Below, in pieces: positions 10,830 to 22,200 of a stretch of 64,000 nucleotides of DNA (within the stretch, counting starts at the first letter, position 1; every line of letters begins with the position of its first letter). The DNA lies in the NCBI GenBank assembly GCA_028023455.1, contig JAQFVV010013077.1:1-64000 (forward strand), written 5' to 3'. A program made the translations under genes and the position numbers. The notes beneath the pieces were generated by a model, which saw only the letters and a list, made by a program, of their open reading frames with translations, had not been told where the DNA came from and searched no databases. Origin of the DNA: Epiperipatus broadwayi. Its lineage: Eukaryota; Onychophora; Udeonychophora; Euonychophora; Peripatidae.

Positions 10830-10901
10830 GAAAAGGACGGTCCCAAGTTGGAACATGAGCAACTGCTGATACGTGGAGAAGAGCTTAAATTTTTTAAGTA
10901 A
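10830..10901 (+). CDS. Probable last coding exon of an unidentified gene
   Basis: A good splice acceptor (GTGTGTTTTATTTTGTAG ending at 10829) is followed at once by 23 open codons and TAA at 10899-10901. The peptide begins EKDGPKLEHEQLLIRG and ends ELKFFK. The first 60 bases are close to half G+C in surroundings near 25%, and the other two frames stop quickly. An AATAAA signal lies at 10976-10981, about 75 bases after the stop. I do not recognise the protein family. No upstream exon is convincing between the Gypsy element and this site; the candidate first exon at 6254-6640 has the right strand but the link is speculative. Confidence 0.5.
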   Translation, partial: EKDGPKLEHEQLLIRGEELKFFK

Positions 10902-11289
10902 TAATGTAATTAATTATAATTTTTTTGATACTCTATTTTTTAAAAATCACATAATTAATTTATTATTTTGAAACAAATAAATGAAAATTTAATTTTTTAA
11001 TTCAAAAAATAAAACTAAAAATGTATAATTGTTTGGTTTTTTTTTTGTTTTGTTTTTTAAAAAAACAACAAATTATTTTTAAAAATAAAAAAAAAGTTTC
11101 TAAAACATATGATGTTTGTCTTTGTTTTAAATATATTATTTACTAAATCTCTAGTCATAAAGTCTGTTAGATAAACAATCTCCGATGTCCACCATCTTAA
11201 AATTTTTAATCAGGCAGGGATTTCTCTTTCAGATAATTGGCTAATAGTCAATTTAACTATATATTTAATACTGGTCAATGAGTAGATCA

Positions 11290-11660
11290 CCATCATTTTC
11301 TATCATTATCAATTTGCTGCAGGATGAAGGTCTCCAAGTTCAATCCATCTTCTCCAATTTCTAACTTCTTTTCTCCACATTACTCCAGCATGCTTCTTTA
11401 TTTCATCCATCCATCTCCCATATGGTCTTTTTCTAGATCTTTTACAATCTTTTGGAATCCGGTTTAAGATTTCAATTGTCCATCTATTATCATCTCTTCT
11501 AGCAATATGTCCATCCCAACTCCACTTCAGTCTTTTAATTCTTTCAATGATTTCAGAATAACATCTGTCTGTTCTCTCACCCATAATATTTCATTTTCAA
11601 TCTTTCTTGTTACTCCTAACATACATCCTCCATACTTCGTTGAATGGTCTGAAGTCTATC
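11290..11660 (-). pseudogene. RTE-type LINE, 3' fragment
   Basis: On the minus strand a 91-residue frame (11584-11309) shows the C-terminal RTE block: ERIKRLKWSWDGHIARRDDN, then RWTIEIL, RKRPYGRWMDEI. The upstream part (to about 11660) matches the other copies in the window. The 3' end is at the low-coordinate side, where the sequence runs into a decayed GAT-type repeat. Everything 5' of this is missing, as is normal for truncated LINE copies. Confidence 0.88.
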
Positions 11661-13210
11661 CACTTGTTTTAGTTGGAAGCAAAACAAAGATGGAAAATTA
11701 TTCAATAACTTTGCGATCTGGAAATTGGTGAACTTTGTAATTTCTTCTTTATTGTTTCTCATGAGGGACAGTTTAAACCACTAAACATCACATGATCACT
11801 GAGTTTTGCCTTGAGGGACAGTTTTTTAAGATTTTTGCCTTGCAATGGGATTTTAAAATTTGTATTCCTTTTTATTTATATAATAATAGTCAAAAATAAT
11901 AGATTTTTTTTATAAATGTTACTTTTTTTTTTTTTGCACATTAAGAATGCATTGGTATATGAACAAGGACCACCTCAAATAATCAGATCAGTATTGTATT
12001 TCATTGGATTCTTTTGACAAAAAAATGTCCTATAATTTCTCTTGTAAGGTAATAGTAAAGAGATCTAATATTTCATCTCGTATGAGAGCCATTACTTAGT
12101 TCACTGACTTATTTCTGAATATTGATTTTTTTCATGCTTACCCGATAAAATTTCTGAAAATTTTTATTCGTGTAGAACAATTATGAGAGTACCATTTCTT
12201 TTTTGTCATATGTATACCTACTTATATATAGCATTGCTTATTTAAAATTGTGATTGAGACCTGACTTTTTTCAATTTGAAGACCTTATAATAATTAAACT
12301 AGTATTACGTCATTGGCATTATTAGGCTAATATGGACATAAATATTCGTAACAGACTGGATCATTTGAACCATTAGGATTTAAAAACATATATTCATTAA
12401 AAAAAATTAGCGTCATTCTGCTCAAGATGAATTTTTAGCTATGAACTTCGGATCTCTACTTGTTATAAGGTGCAATACTATTGCTCTGCTTTTTTGTAAT
12501 TCAAGTACTTCTGGCGGTTGGACAAATGAATAAAGTTATCTTTCACTCCATCAGAATATAAGATTATTAATATAACTTTATATATTTTGTTTAATCTTGA
12601 ATACACACACATTAAAATATAATAACGATGTATATAAAATAATACATTAGAATACACACACGTGAAAGTAAAATTGAATAAAACATACTGTTCATTAAAT
12701 AATAATAAATAACTACTAATAAACAAGTATGGTTACTTCTAGTCCAAGAGAAAAAAAGAAAATACCTAGAAATGAGTTTGGTGATTATACAAACCAATCG
12801 GTGTATGATAAATACATTTATATGTAGAACTTAAGTAATTAATTAAATCTTCACCCTCTCAGTTCCAAATGCTTCGGATTTGCCTATACATATAGTTTGG
12901 GTGAAAAAGATAGAGTGGATCCATTCTATCTTTTAAAAAGACTTTATCTTGTGTTTGGAAAGCAGATAATTCATTATAATTAGCTTTTGATCTGTAAAGC
13001 ACATGTGCAGTGGAGTAAGCTTACATATGTTTAAAGTTTTCATTTAATAATGACGTATCATAAATAGTAAAAATTTCTCAAGCGTCGTTAACAAAAATCA
13101 GATTATAAATAATTTAAAGTGATTAATAATATCTTCATGCTCTGGAGTAAGGTACAGTTATTATAATTTTCCATTTTTTGTGCACTTGATATTTTACGGT
13201 GTTATCTTTT
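11661..13210. other. AT-rich DNA without recognisable gene
   Basis: No supported gene. One weak splice acceptor (CTTCACCCTCTCAG near 12865) precedes 23 open codons on the plus strand, which I do not call. Confidence 0.5.
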
Positions 13211-13214
13211 AATT

Positions 13215-13716
13215 TCTTCAGCAGGAAACTTCAGCATGTCTATTTGTAGCTTTCCAATGTATTCTATTCGGTAGCATATTTATTTAACATTGCTCTTCTT
13301 CGGAATGTCTTTCAGATAATCCTTATATCGTAGCCAGGGTTTACCTCTTACGAAAACCACATTCAAGTTGACCACAAAACATTTTTTTAGGAAGTTTTTC
13401 AATGTTCATTCATTTTAAATGTCCAATCTAATGAAGGTATAAATTTACAGATATGGACTCTTTAGTATTACATCCAGAAAGTTGAAGAACATAGTTTGGT
13501 TTTATGATCTTACTATTGTATTTTTAAAATTTTACAGTGCACCCTTAAATAAAACTTTTCTAATGTCTTTGTGTTGCGACAATAGGATGTCCTAATCTCA
13601 CGTCCATACAATAAATTAGATAAAATAATAGCTCTATATACAATTATTTTAACTGTAGTAATTAATTCTCTATGATCAAATACTCCGTCTCTTTTCTTAG
13701 TAAAAGAAACCACCAA
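13215..13716 (-). pseudogene. LINE reverse transcriptase, C-terminal fragment
   Basis: The minus-strand frame 13716-13513 includes a YRAIILSNLLYGREI segment and TKTLEKFYLRVHCKILKIQ, the block that follows the RT thumb in many LINEs. Farther on (about 13375-13310) another frame reads RGKPWLRYKDYLKDI, the usual next block with its RGRxxxRYKD-like core. Two frame changes separate them. This family also differs from the RTE copies and resembles the plus-strand remnant at 55840-58100. No endonuclease or catalytic RT motif remains. Confidence 0.75.
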
Positions 13717-14267
13717 ATTTTTCTAAAGACATTCAGTATTTAATGTTAGATGATGGAAATAATCCAACATATAATAACTACTAAAATATCATTATCACAA
13801 ACCTTTAAACAAACAAATCTTTACTTAGCCAACCTTTGAAATGTTGAAGCAATCGATTATAAATAGGAAAAGGAAAATAACCTAAATATTTTATTTTGTA
13901 ACTTTCCCTTCCGGTTCTTCCAACACACCTACCTTCTTTATTGTACCCCTACTATACTAGCTCAATAATAAACCATCAAGTATAACAACAATAAAGTATG
14001 GGGCTTGAAACGTGCCAAATATTAAAACAAGATTGAGAGTGGTTTTAACATTGAGAAGTATATAAAATGCACTCCACAATGGCAATGCTATTGTGACATT
14101 CTCGGTACTGTTCTATTAGCGTGTTGAAACCACTTGATGGTATTGTTTCTATGAAAGCGCACATAAATATAACTACCGGGCCCACCACCTTATTTGTGAA
14201 AGAAGAAAAAAAATCGTACAGGTTAACGTAATTCATTTATTTTCCTTAATAAATTACTGTAATTCTT

Positions 14268-14335
14268 TTTACAATTTCTTTTTGCCTCTGGATATAACTA
14301 CGAGAATTTTTTTATACTCCGACATTTTATTATAT
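14268..14335. repeat. Direct repeat unit, copy 1
   Basis: TTTACAATTTCTTTTTG, then CTCTGGATATA, CTACGAGAA and a GACATTTTA block. The second copy is at about 14838-14905. Confidence 0.7.
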
Positions 14336-14837
14336 GGCTTAACATAATTCATTGATTGATTTCCTTAATAAATTATTGTCAAATTTATTCGATTAACAAT
14401 TTACAATGATTAATTTAAATCTTTAACAAGTGCCTACAAATTTCATCTTAGTTTTGCAATGTAGGGGGGGGGGGAGATGATATGCCTTTTCACATCCGCA
14501 CGAATTGATGCATCAATTAACAGACGTTATTGCCAATATTCTATTCTAGTAGAATTCCCCGTGAACGCCAGCAGTTTGCGCTCGGAAAATTCCCTGCTCC
14601 CCGCAAACTATCTACTATCATTGCTTGACAGATAACTAACTACATCGTGATTGAATAAATGAGAATGCTTTAATTACAGAACTGTATTTGTCTCTTTTTT
14701 TTGGTCATTTTTGAAAAGGAAAATTAATCTTTATTTATTTCAATAGCTATCTTTGGTGGATAACTTTAATGGCTAATAACGATTAATAATTTTCCAACTC
14801 AGTTTTTTTTTTTTTTTATGATTAAGAAATGTATTTT

Positions 14838-14905
14838 TTTTACAATTTCTTTTTGTCTCTGGATATAGCTACGAGAAATTTTACAGTCAGACATTTTAAT
14901 TGTCA
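14838..14905. repeat. Direct repeat unit, copy 2
   Basis: Second copy of the unit at 14268-14335, about 80% alike by eye. Confidence 0.7.
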
Positions 14906-15334
14906 TAGGTGTTCTTGCGAACCGGACTTTTTTCGGCAGAACAGTGAAATTGTGGTTTCCCCTAACCTTTTTTAATTATTTACATCTTACATGTTGGCTT
15001 CAGAAGCCGGGTAATGGGCTTATAATTATTACTTTTTAATAATATGTTAGGTAAGTTGTACCCTAATTACTTTTGAATGCAGATTGCAATAGTTCTGCAA
15101 ACTTTAAATCCACCCATCCTGAAATGGTATGGTAGCGAAATGTTAACATTGCTAAAAGATAGTATTGTGTGCACTCGCACAAATTGTGCAAGACAAAGCA
15201 TGCCATTAGTTACAACAGAAAAAAAAAGTTGGACTATTTGGTTTGACTGTGACCCATTAAGCGGCATATTTATATGCATTTAGGATGGGATCAAGCAGTT
15301 TCAACATGCTAATAGAACAGTACCCAATTCTCCT

Positions 15335-17110
15335 GCTTCTATCCTATTATAATCATTAGGAAAACTCCCACAAGCAATGACTAACATAATAGTTCATTTA
15401 AATAATGAAATAACTACTCTACAATTTAACAATCCTAAAATAAAAACATTAACCAAATTACATTAACTTAAAATAATTGATGCTATTGTAGGGCTATCTT
15501 GGGGATCATAAATATTCTATTCTAAATATAATATAAATATTACATTGATAATTAAATAATTGAATTGCAAAAGGGATTTTACTGGTATCCAACCATTTAA
15601 TAAAAACACTTATAAACTATGATTTTTTTTTTTTATTGGAATAATCCAACTATTATAATAATAATACATGAAAATTAACACTCATTATCTACTCATTAAA
15701 GCAGCCATCCCTTCGATTGATGGCGTTTATATCATTCACAATGAAATACGCTTTTATTTATTTTTTTGGTGTCATTTCTTTCTTTGCAAACAATTTCGGC
15801 ACTGGAAGATTTAAATTTATGATGAAATGTTTTTTGGTGTTCTGCAAATATTGAATTGCCTTCATTTTTGTTTACCATTCTATTGTATATATATGTGTTA
15901 TGCTACTCTCTTGTTTACTGTGGCCAAGTTTCACTTAACTTATTGAAAAACAAAACTATATTATTAATAACTAACTGTAATTTAGTTTTATAATTGTCTC
16001 TTTTTTTAATATTAATGTTTAATAATACTATCATTGTTTCATATTATTTTATTCAGTGATAAAGTTATAGATGGAAGAATTTAAAGATTCCTAAGTCATT
16101 ACTTCTTTCATTATGAAATTTTATTACAGTTATAGTACTCTGTGACAATCGGTGTTGTTTCCCCTAGGGTAGAGAATAAATTGAAGAGGGAAGTGTCCCT
16201 TGATTGAATGAATCTCAATTAAATTAAAAAAAAACCCAAACGTATCAGTTTAATCAACTGAATGGAAGTTATTTTCAGTCTGCCATTTAGATGCTCGAAC
16301 ATTATGCATATAACTAACCTAACAATATTTAAATACTACCACATTTCGCATGTGCACACATATATATACACAGTATATGCGCAATAGAAACAAATAACTA
16401 CTCCCCACTGAGTTATATGTCAACAGCTAAGAACACACATTATAGCTAAGGGTCTTTCCCAGAGACACAACTATCCAAGAGTCGCTTAATTTGATATCTT
16501 TGTAATCGATGTTACATAGCTCAGTGGAAAGTACTTCCATTTCAATTACATATATTTAAAGTTAGGATTATTTATTAATACAGTATTTTTTTTTCTACGA
16601 TAAAAATTTACCGTATTTAGATGTGATATTTATCATTTTAAGCCTAATTACAGGTTGATAAGACTAGGCTATAGTTTAATTCATGATATATTAAAGGAGA
16701 AAAGATATAATACTTAATAAACATATCAAGTAGTAATTTAACCATTCTAAAAATCTGTCATTACTTAACATCATTTGAGAATCTTATACATGGGTTTAGC
16801 ATAGACATGAATCAGGTTTCAAATCAGGGGTGTGATTTTTATGAGGGAGATTGATCTCTCATTCTAAAGAGGTGCAATTTTGATTGCCCTCATTGAGAGA
16901 ATGAATACAAACAAATGTTTCAGAAATAAAAGTTTATTGCAGAGGAAGTTTAAAATAGTATCAAATTATATATAAACAGAGTTGCAAAAATGGAATGTGT
17001 TATATGTGAACATACTTGTGTGAGTCATGGATTGATTTAAACAGTCTTTGCAAAATAAACCTTTCTTTACAATTATTTACTAATCATTGAATATATAAAT
17101 GCTTAATCTG
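15335..17110. other. AT-rich DNA without recognisable gene
   Basis: Nothing supported. A strong-looking acceptor (GTTTCCCCTAG near 16169) is followed by only a dozen open codons. Confidence 0.5.
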
Positions 17111-17117
17111 ATGTAAG

Positions 17118-17450
17118 TAGAAGGATTTGAATTCAGGATTTTTCAAACTATTTTTTCTCCACTCCATCTCAACAAATATACTTGCTTCACACATGCAAAA
17201 AGATAATGATCCCCAGTACATGTATTTCATGCAAAATCAGCATTCGTCAGTTGGGTCAGCTCATCTCTTGCACATATACAATCAGTGCTCGGTTTTTATT
17301 AAGATATCAACTCTGCCTGAAATATGTATATTGGGAATCGTGTATCTTTTTCACTTATGTGTAGCCATATGTATCGGTTGCTTGAGATGGAGAGGAGGTC
17401 GAATAGACTAAAAAATCCTGAATTCAAATCCCTCTACTTACATATATAAA
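17118..17450. repeat. Fold-back element with Pol III-like arms
   Basis: The ends are inverted copies sharing GGATTTGAATTCAGGATTTTT, and the arms extend to about 110 bp. Inside are blocks also found at 29203, 51975 and 62101 (TGTATTTCATGCAAAATCAGCA). The right arm contains a TGTATCGGTTGCTTGAGATG stretch and a GAATTCAAATCCC stretch that resemble degenerate tRNA A and B boxes. Short frames here (17127-17411) follow from the repeat and are not genes. Confidence 0.75.
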
Positions 17451-17895
17451 CATTCAGTATACGCAAGTTTCATACTGCCTTAGAATTACAAGTGCTTAAT
17501 CCATACATTAATATTTGTAGGATAATTTTAGTTGATGTTAAGCCATTCAAAGTTTGCTTCTTGCCGATCCTGACATACAATGTATTTCACTCAGAATTAG
17601 ATTCTTTGGGCTTTAACATTAGAAAATCAGTGAACACATAGGGATATAGAACACAACATATTCAGTTAATCAGTGAATATTTTAACCAAGATTGTAAATA
17701 ATATTCAAATTATACTTTGAAATCCACAATATAAAGGCAGAAAAAAAAACATCCATTTAAAAAAATTATCATACATCTTAAATGATTAAAATATTTATTT
17801 AATGTATTTTAGGAATACCAATATTATTCATACTTGATTTAAAATAATGCTTAATTTGAATATATTGCGCCATCTATGTATTAACTTTTTACACA

Positions 17896-18375
17896 TAGGC
17901 AAAACTCTTTATACAGTAGCACCACTCAGTGCAAGCCAGGGTAATCAATGGATGCAGGTAGGTTTGTGCATAAATTCCCTATCTAGTGCCTAGTCATTCA
18001 ATATCCCCATACTAGTTTCTAGCTTGTGGCTTTCATCAGTGAAGAGCCTTAGATCTGAGAGCACTGCACCTAGATCTTAGCATCTAATGCAACCCTCCAA
18101 CAGCCACCTTTTATTTTATTAGCTAACTATAAAACATTATTGTGCTTCCATTTTAGATGCAAAGCTTTATAGTTAGCTAATAAGATAAAAGGTGACTGTT
18201 GGAGGATTGCATTAGTGTGCAGTGCTCTCAGATCCAAGGCTCTTCACTGATGAAAGCCACGAGCTAGAAACTAGTCTGGGGATAGGAAATTTATGCATAA
18301 ATCCTTCCTGCATCTATCGAGTACTCTGGTCTGCTCTAAATAAGCTACTGTATGGAGAGTTTTGCCTCTGTAAGC
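17896..18375. repeat. Large fold-back element, ~480 bp
   Basis: The left half (from GGCAAAACTCTTTATACAG) and the right half (ending CTGTATGGAGAGTTTTGCC) are inverted copies over about 210 bp each, with a short central spacer near 18130-18165. Internal blocks such as CTAGTTTCTAGCTTGTGGC and its complement pair well. It has no coding frame. Members of the same family occur at 19042, 43386, 63040 and at the window's right edge. Confidence 0.92.
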
Positions 18376-19040
18376 AAAGAATAATGATCATATAATGATG
18401 CTTGGTGGTATTGAATTTTTTGTATTAACTAGTTAGTAAAGTTATATTTTAAATCTGATAATCAAACTATCCAGATTTATTTATTCAAGATTAAATTAAA
18501 GACAAGAATGTAATGATTAGATATTTAATGTTAAATTTTATATGCATATACTTTTTATAATATAAACGTTTTAAACTGCACTTTTATTCAATATTTTTAA
18601 AATTAGTAATATGATCACAAATAAAAAGTAATGACGAATTCAAATAACTAATATATATTTATTTCTTTTAAAAAACATTCAAAAAACAAAAAGTGGCTTA
18701 ATTGTATTTTTATTACCAAGAGTACAAAAATTAATTTTAAAAAATTCCAGATTCTTAACTTTTAATTTAGTTTAAGTGATTTTTATTTTGTAAAAACTAT
18801 TTATAAAGGTTATTTTATATATAGAAAGGTTTACATCATGCCATAGTACGTGATAATAAAACAAGTTAAAAATTATTTGATTTGTAAAAAAAAGCAAATG
18901 TTGATGAAAGAAAATTGCAATATAAGTGAGATGATGTATCTTATTAGTATTCCGAACATTTGTTATATATTTAAGAATAATTATTCTTCATAGTATACAT
19001 TAATGAGAAAAAGCTAAATCACTGTGATATTATAATTAAA
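18376..19040. other. AT-rich DNA without recognisable gene
   Basis: Immediately right of the fold-back a stretch near 18370-18420 (GTAAGCAAAGAATAATGATC) resembles the flank of the other copies of that family, so the element may extend past its inverted repeat. The rest holds nothing recognisable. Confidence 0.45.
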
Positions 19041-19041
19041 A

Positions 19042-19242
19042 CAGGCAAAACTATATATACAGTATTGCCACTCGGTGCAAGCCAGAATAATCAATAGATG
19101 CCAGAAGGCTTGTGCATAAAATCCCCATCTAGTGCCTACTCATCCAATATCCCCAAACTAGTTTCTGGCTTGTGGCATTCATCAGTGATTACATCCATTG
19201 ATTACTCTGAGTGGCACTACTGTATAGAGAGTTTTGCCTGTA
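19042..19242. repeat. Short member of the GGCAAAACT fold-back family
   Basis: Ends are CAGGCAAAACT and AGTTTTGCCTG, exact 11-bp inverted repeats. The interior matches the left half of the 17896 element, then jumps to its right end, so the middle is deleted. The flank ATTAAAACAGG recurs at 63926-63936. Confidence 0.85.
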
Positions 19243-22200
19243 TTAATAACAGTTAAGAGCAAGCATAAGAAATAGTGACCATATGCTATTGTAAATGAGA
19301 TCAAACTCCAGATAACCACAAAAAGTGTAAATTGGTACATGGATTTGGTTTCTCACTTTAATATCTAATTTTTTTTTAGAAAGTATTTTATAATTGTGAA
19401 ATGAATGGTTAAAGATTGGGTACATATGAACCAGTAGGTAAAAAGTATGAATGTGATGATTTTTATTTGGGGAAAAATCCTCTGCATATACCATCAATGA
19501 GATGGATATTGTCTTTATGTAAATGAATTATGTCAGTAATAAGTTTTATAGTTCGAGAGAGAATCATTTTGATAGGAAGTATTCCATGGTCTAACCAACT
19601 CTATGATATAAAGCATGTGATGGATCTATATTTGTAAACTTTGTTATATCTGAAGTTCCTTACGAATTGTCATTGAATATCAGAAAACATTGGATTTATT
19701 TATGTTTGTGAAAAAGAAATGTGTGCTTACTTATAAGTTTAATTAAAACTATGATAAAATTGCTAATGGATAGTGGAATGTCTGTGGGATTAATTGTATT
19801 TGGAAAGTTTAATCTTTTGTATTTAATTTTTTAAATAAAAGAAATGCTTTATAATGAGAGTCCATTGAATTTTGTATTTTTTATGTGACATTTTGTCTTC
19901 TCTGAATGAGATGAATTTAATCATTGGTAAGTTAAGAAAAATTAATGTGTTCATCAATGAAATATTTCTATGTGTTAAAAGATATTGTAACAGGACTGTA
20001 TAAAGTTGAAAGTAAAAGTAAAAATAAACACATTTTTAGTAGATATTCTCTACCTTCCTGGAATAAGTATAGTAAAAGATTAAATAATTCTGAATTTAAA
20101 ATAAAAGTTGATTATAAATGAAACACTTAAGGAGGTCATAAATATTTTATTGAATTCTGATTTTGAAATTTAAAAATAAGCATGTTTTCTGATAATCGTA
20201 AAAATGTCATCTATTTTGAAATCTTTTTAATTAATTGATAAATTTCTATTTATATAGAAATTGTATATCACACTTTGATAAAACTCAAATTTATTTTCAA
20301 AGGGATTAGAGATATAAAAAAAATTCATTAATTGGTAAATTTCTAAAAATTTATGTAGAAATGTTTGTATATCCCACTTTGATGAAAATTTCAAAGTTGC
20401 TTTCAAAAGGATTAGAATTACTTTTTAATCAAGAAGAAAAGGTTTTAAATGTGTTTTTATCACCTCAGATGACTCATAAAAAGAGTTGATAAAGAGATTA
20501 GAACTGATTTTGTCTTGGCTAATATTTTAATTGGTAGTGTAGCAAGGAGTTGACACATTTAGGAGAATTGGTTGGTTTCCAGAGCTATACAGATAGATAC
20601 CATGAATCAGACATAGCTGAATTTGAGCCCGTAGATCCAGCAGCAATTTATAGCACTGCAGTTTTGATTCATGGAAAGACTGACTTCTAATGGATCAATT
20701 AACCTGTACAAATGTGGACAGATAGATTGCTGACCTGGACATAAAAAAGATCAGCGATCAATGTCAACAAATTACCTGATTATAACTTTCCGGGTGTACC
20801 TATCTCAATGATGACAATCACCAAAACCAAGCTCACCAAGACAAAGCCATGAAGAAATTAGTATACATATATTGCTGTTTATACATGCAGGAACTACAAA
20901 TGTGTCCTGTGTATATATTGTGAGTTATTTTAATATTCCTTAAAATGACATTTTAACCTATCACTTAAAACAAATAATTTGCTTGCGTCAAACGTCTAAA
21001 AGAAAGGATCAATTCAAGATGGTTTGATATATAAAATTTTAAAGAAATTGTTTTAGTAATTCCTTAAAAAATATTTAAAAATATAAACTTAAAATACAAA
21101 TAATTTTACTTGATTTTAAAAAAACTAATCAATAAAGAATAACTTACTATAAAATAATGAATGAAATTTATATATTTTCAACAAAGAATAATTGTGAAAA
21201 TAATTTTTAATAATTGTATTAAATTAAAGTATGTAAATGTCAGTGTGTGCATATACACACATGTAAAATTTTAATAATAGTGATTCAAATGTCTAGAAAT
21301 TAGTCACATCTGTGTGCATACATATCAATGTGTGTCAGATGGACATATGTAGATTTTAATCATTTTTAATTTTATTAAATGTCAATTGAAATATATTCAT
21401 GTAATAGTAAAACATGCGTCTGTATGTCTATGTGAAACATGTAAATCATAATGTAACAACTTGAATTTTGTATATTATACATGTAAATCACAATGTGAAT
21501 TTTGTTATTATTCAAAATCAGAAGGTTTAATTGATATATATATAGCCTTATTCTAGAGACCTTAATTTCATTTTTTTTGTTAATAAACTTGAATTCATTT
21601 GTTAAAATTGTATGGCATTATCTTTTGGTCACAGTAACAATTATAAGGCTTTTGTTCTCTGAGCTAGATTCATGCATAACAGTCCAATATATTAAATGGG
21701 AATGTATTTTAGTGCAAGGGCAGGGTCTTATTTTGGCACGAAGAGTATATTCTTCAAAGTTCATGTACATTTTATTTTAGTTGTCTTATAGTTAGCCAGT
21801 ACATTAATGATACTAAGTGGCCAGAGCACTGATGATGATCTGTAGGTTTTAATATCCCAGAAGTTTTTTGGATTGTTTTCTGATGGACGACCACTTAGTT
21901 TGTACATCCAAATTTGTGTTTAAATAATTTCCCTAAGCTATCAGGCTAAATAATTGGCCTGGTCTACAATAGACCCATTTCAAATTTAGTCACAAGATTG
22001 ACTGTTGATTTATTTGATTATGGATCATTCATGATGATGGATGATTATTACTTATACTTACTTTTACTTGGTGATAATGCTGGTGGATGTATAGTTACTT
22101 ATACTTTTAGCTGCTCTAAAGATTTAACTGGGCTGATCTCAGAGATCTCATGCTCTTTAATATATAAAATTACTTATATTTTTTTTGATGTTAAACGTTA

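Larger units (their letters stand above)
14090..15330. repeat. Composite element with ~110-bp inverted arms
   Basis: The left arm near 14093-14200 and the right arm near 15225-15330 are inverted copies; the best stretch contains GTACTGTTCTATTAGC followed by TGTTGAAAC in both. Between them lie two direct copies of a 68-bp unit and a GC-richer hairpin at about 14567-14603 (AGTTTGCG ... CGCAAACT). The frames in the right arm (15077-15283 on either strand) belong to this repeat and are not called as genes. A decayed DNA transposon is the likeliest origin. Confidence 0.55.

Noticed and set aside
12851-12940. Plus-strand exon after CTTCACCCTCTCAG
   Set aside because: Only 23 open codons, no supporting polyadenylation signal, and the downstream stretch is itself a small palindrome (GATAGAGTGGATCCATTCTATC).
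15077-15283. 68-codon frame with overlapping 70-codon minus-strand frame
   Set aside because: Both lie in the right part of an inverted repeat shared with 14090-14200, and neither resembles a known protein.
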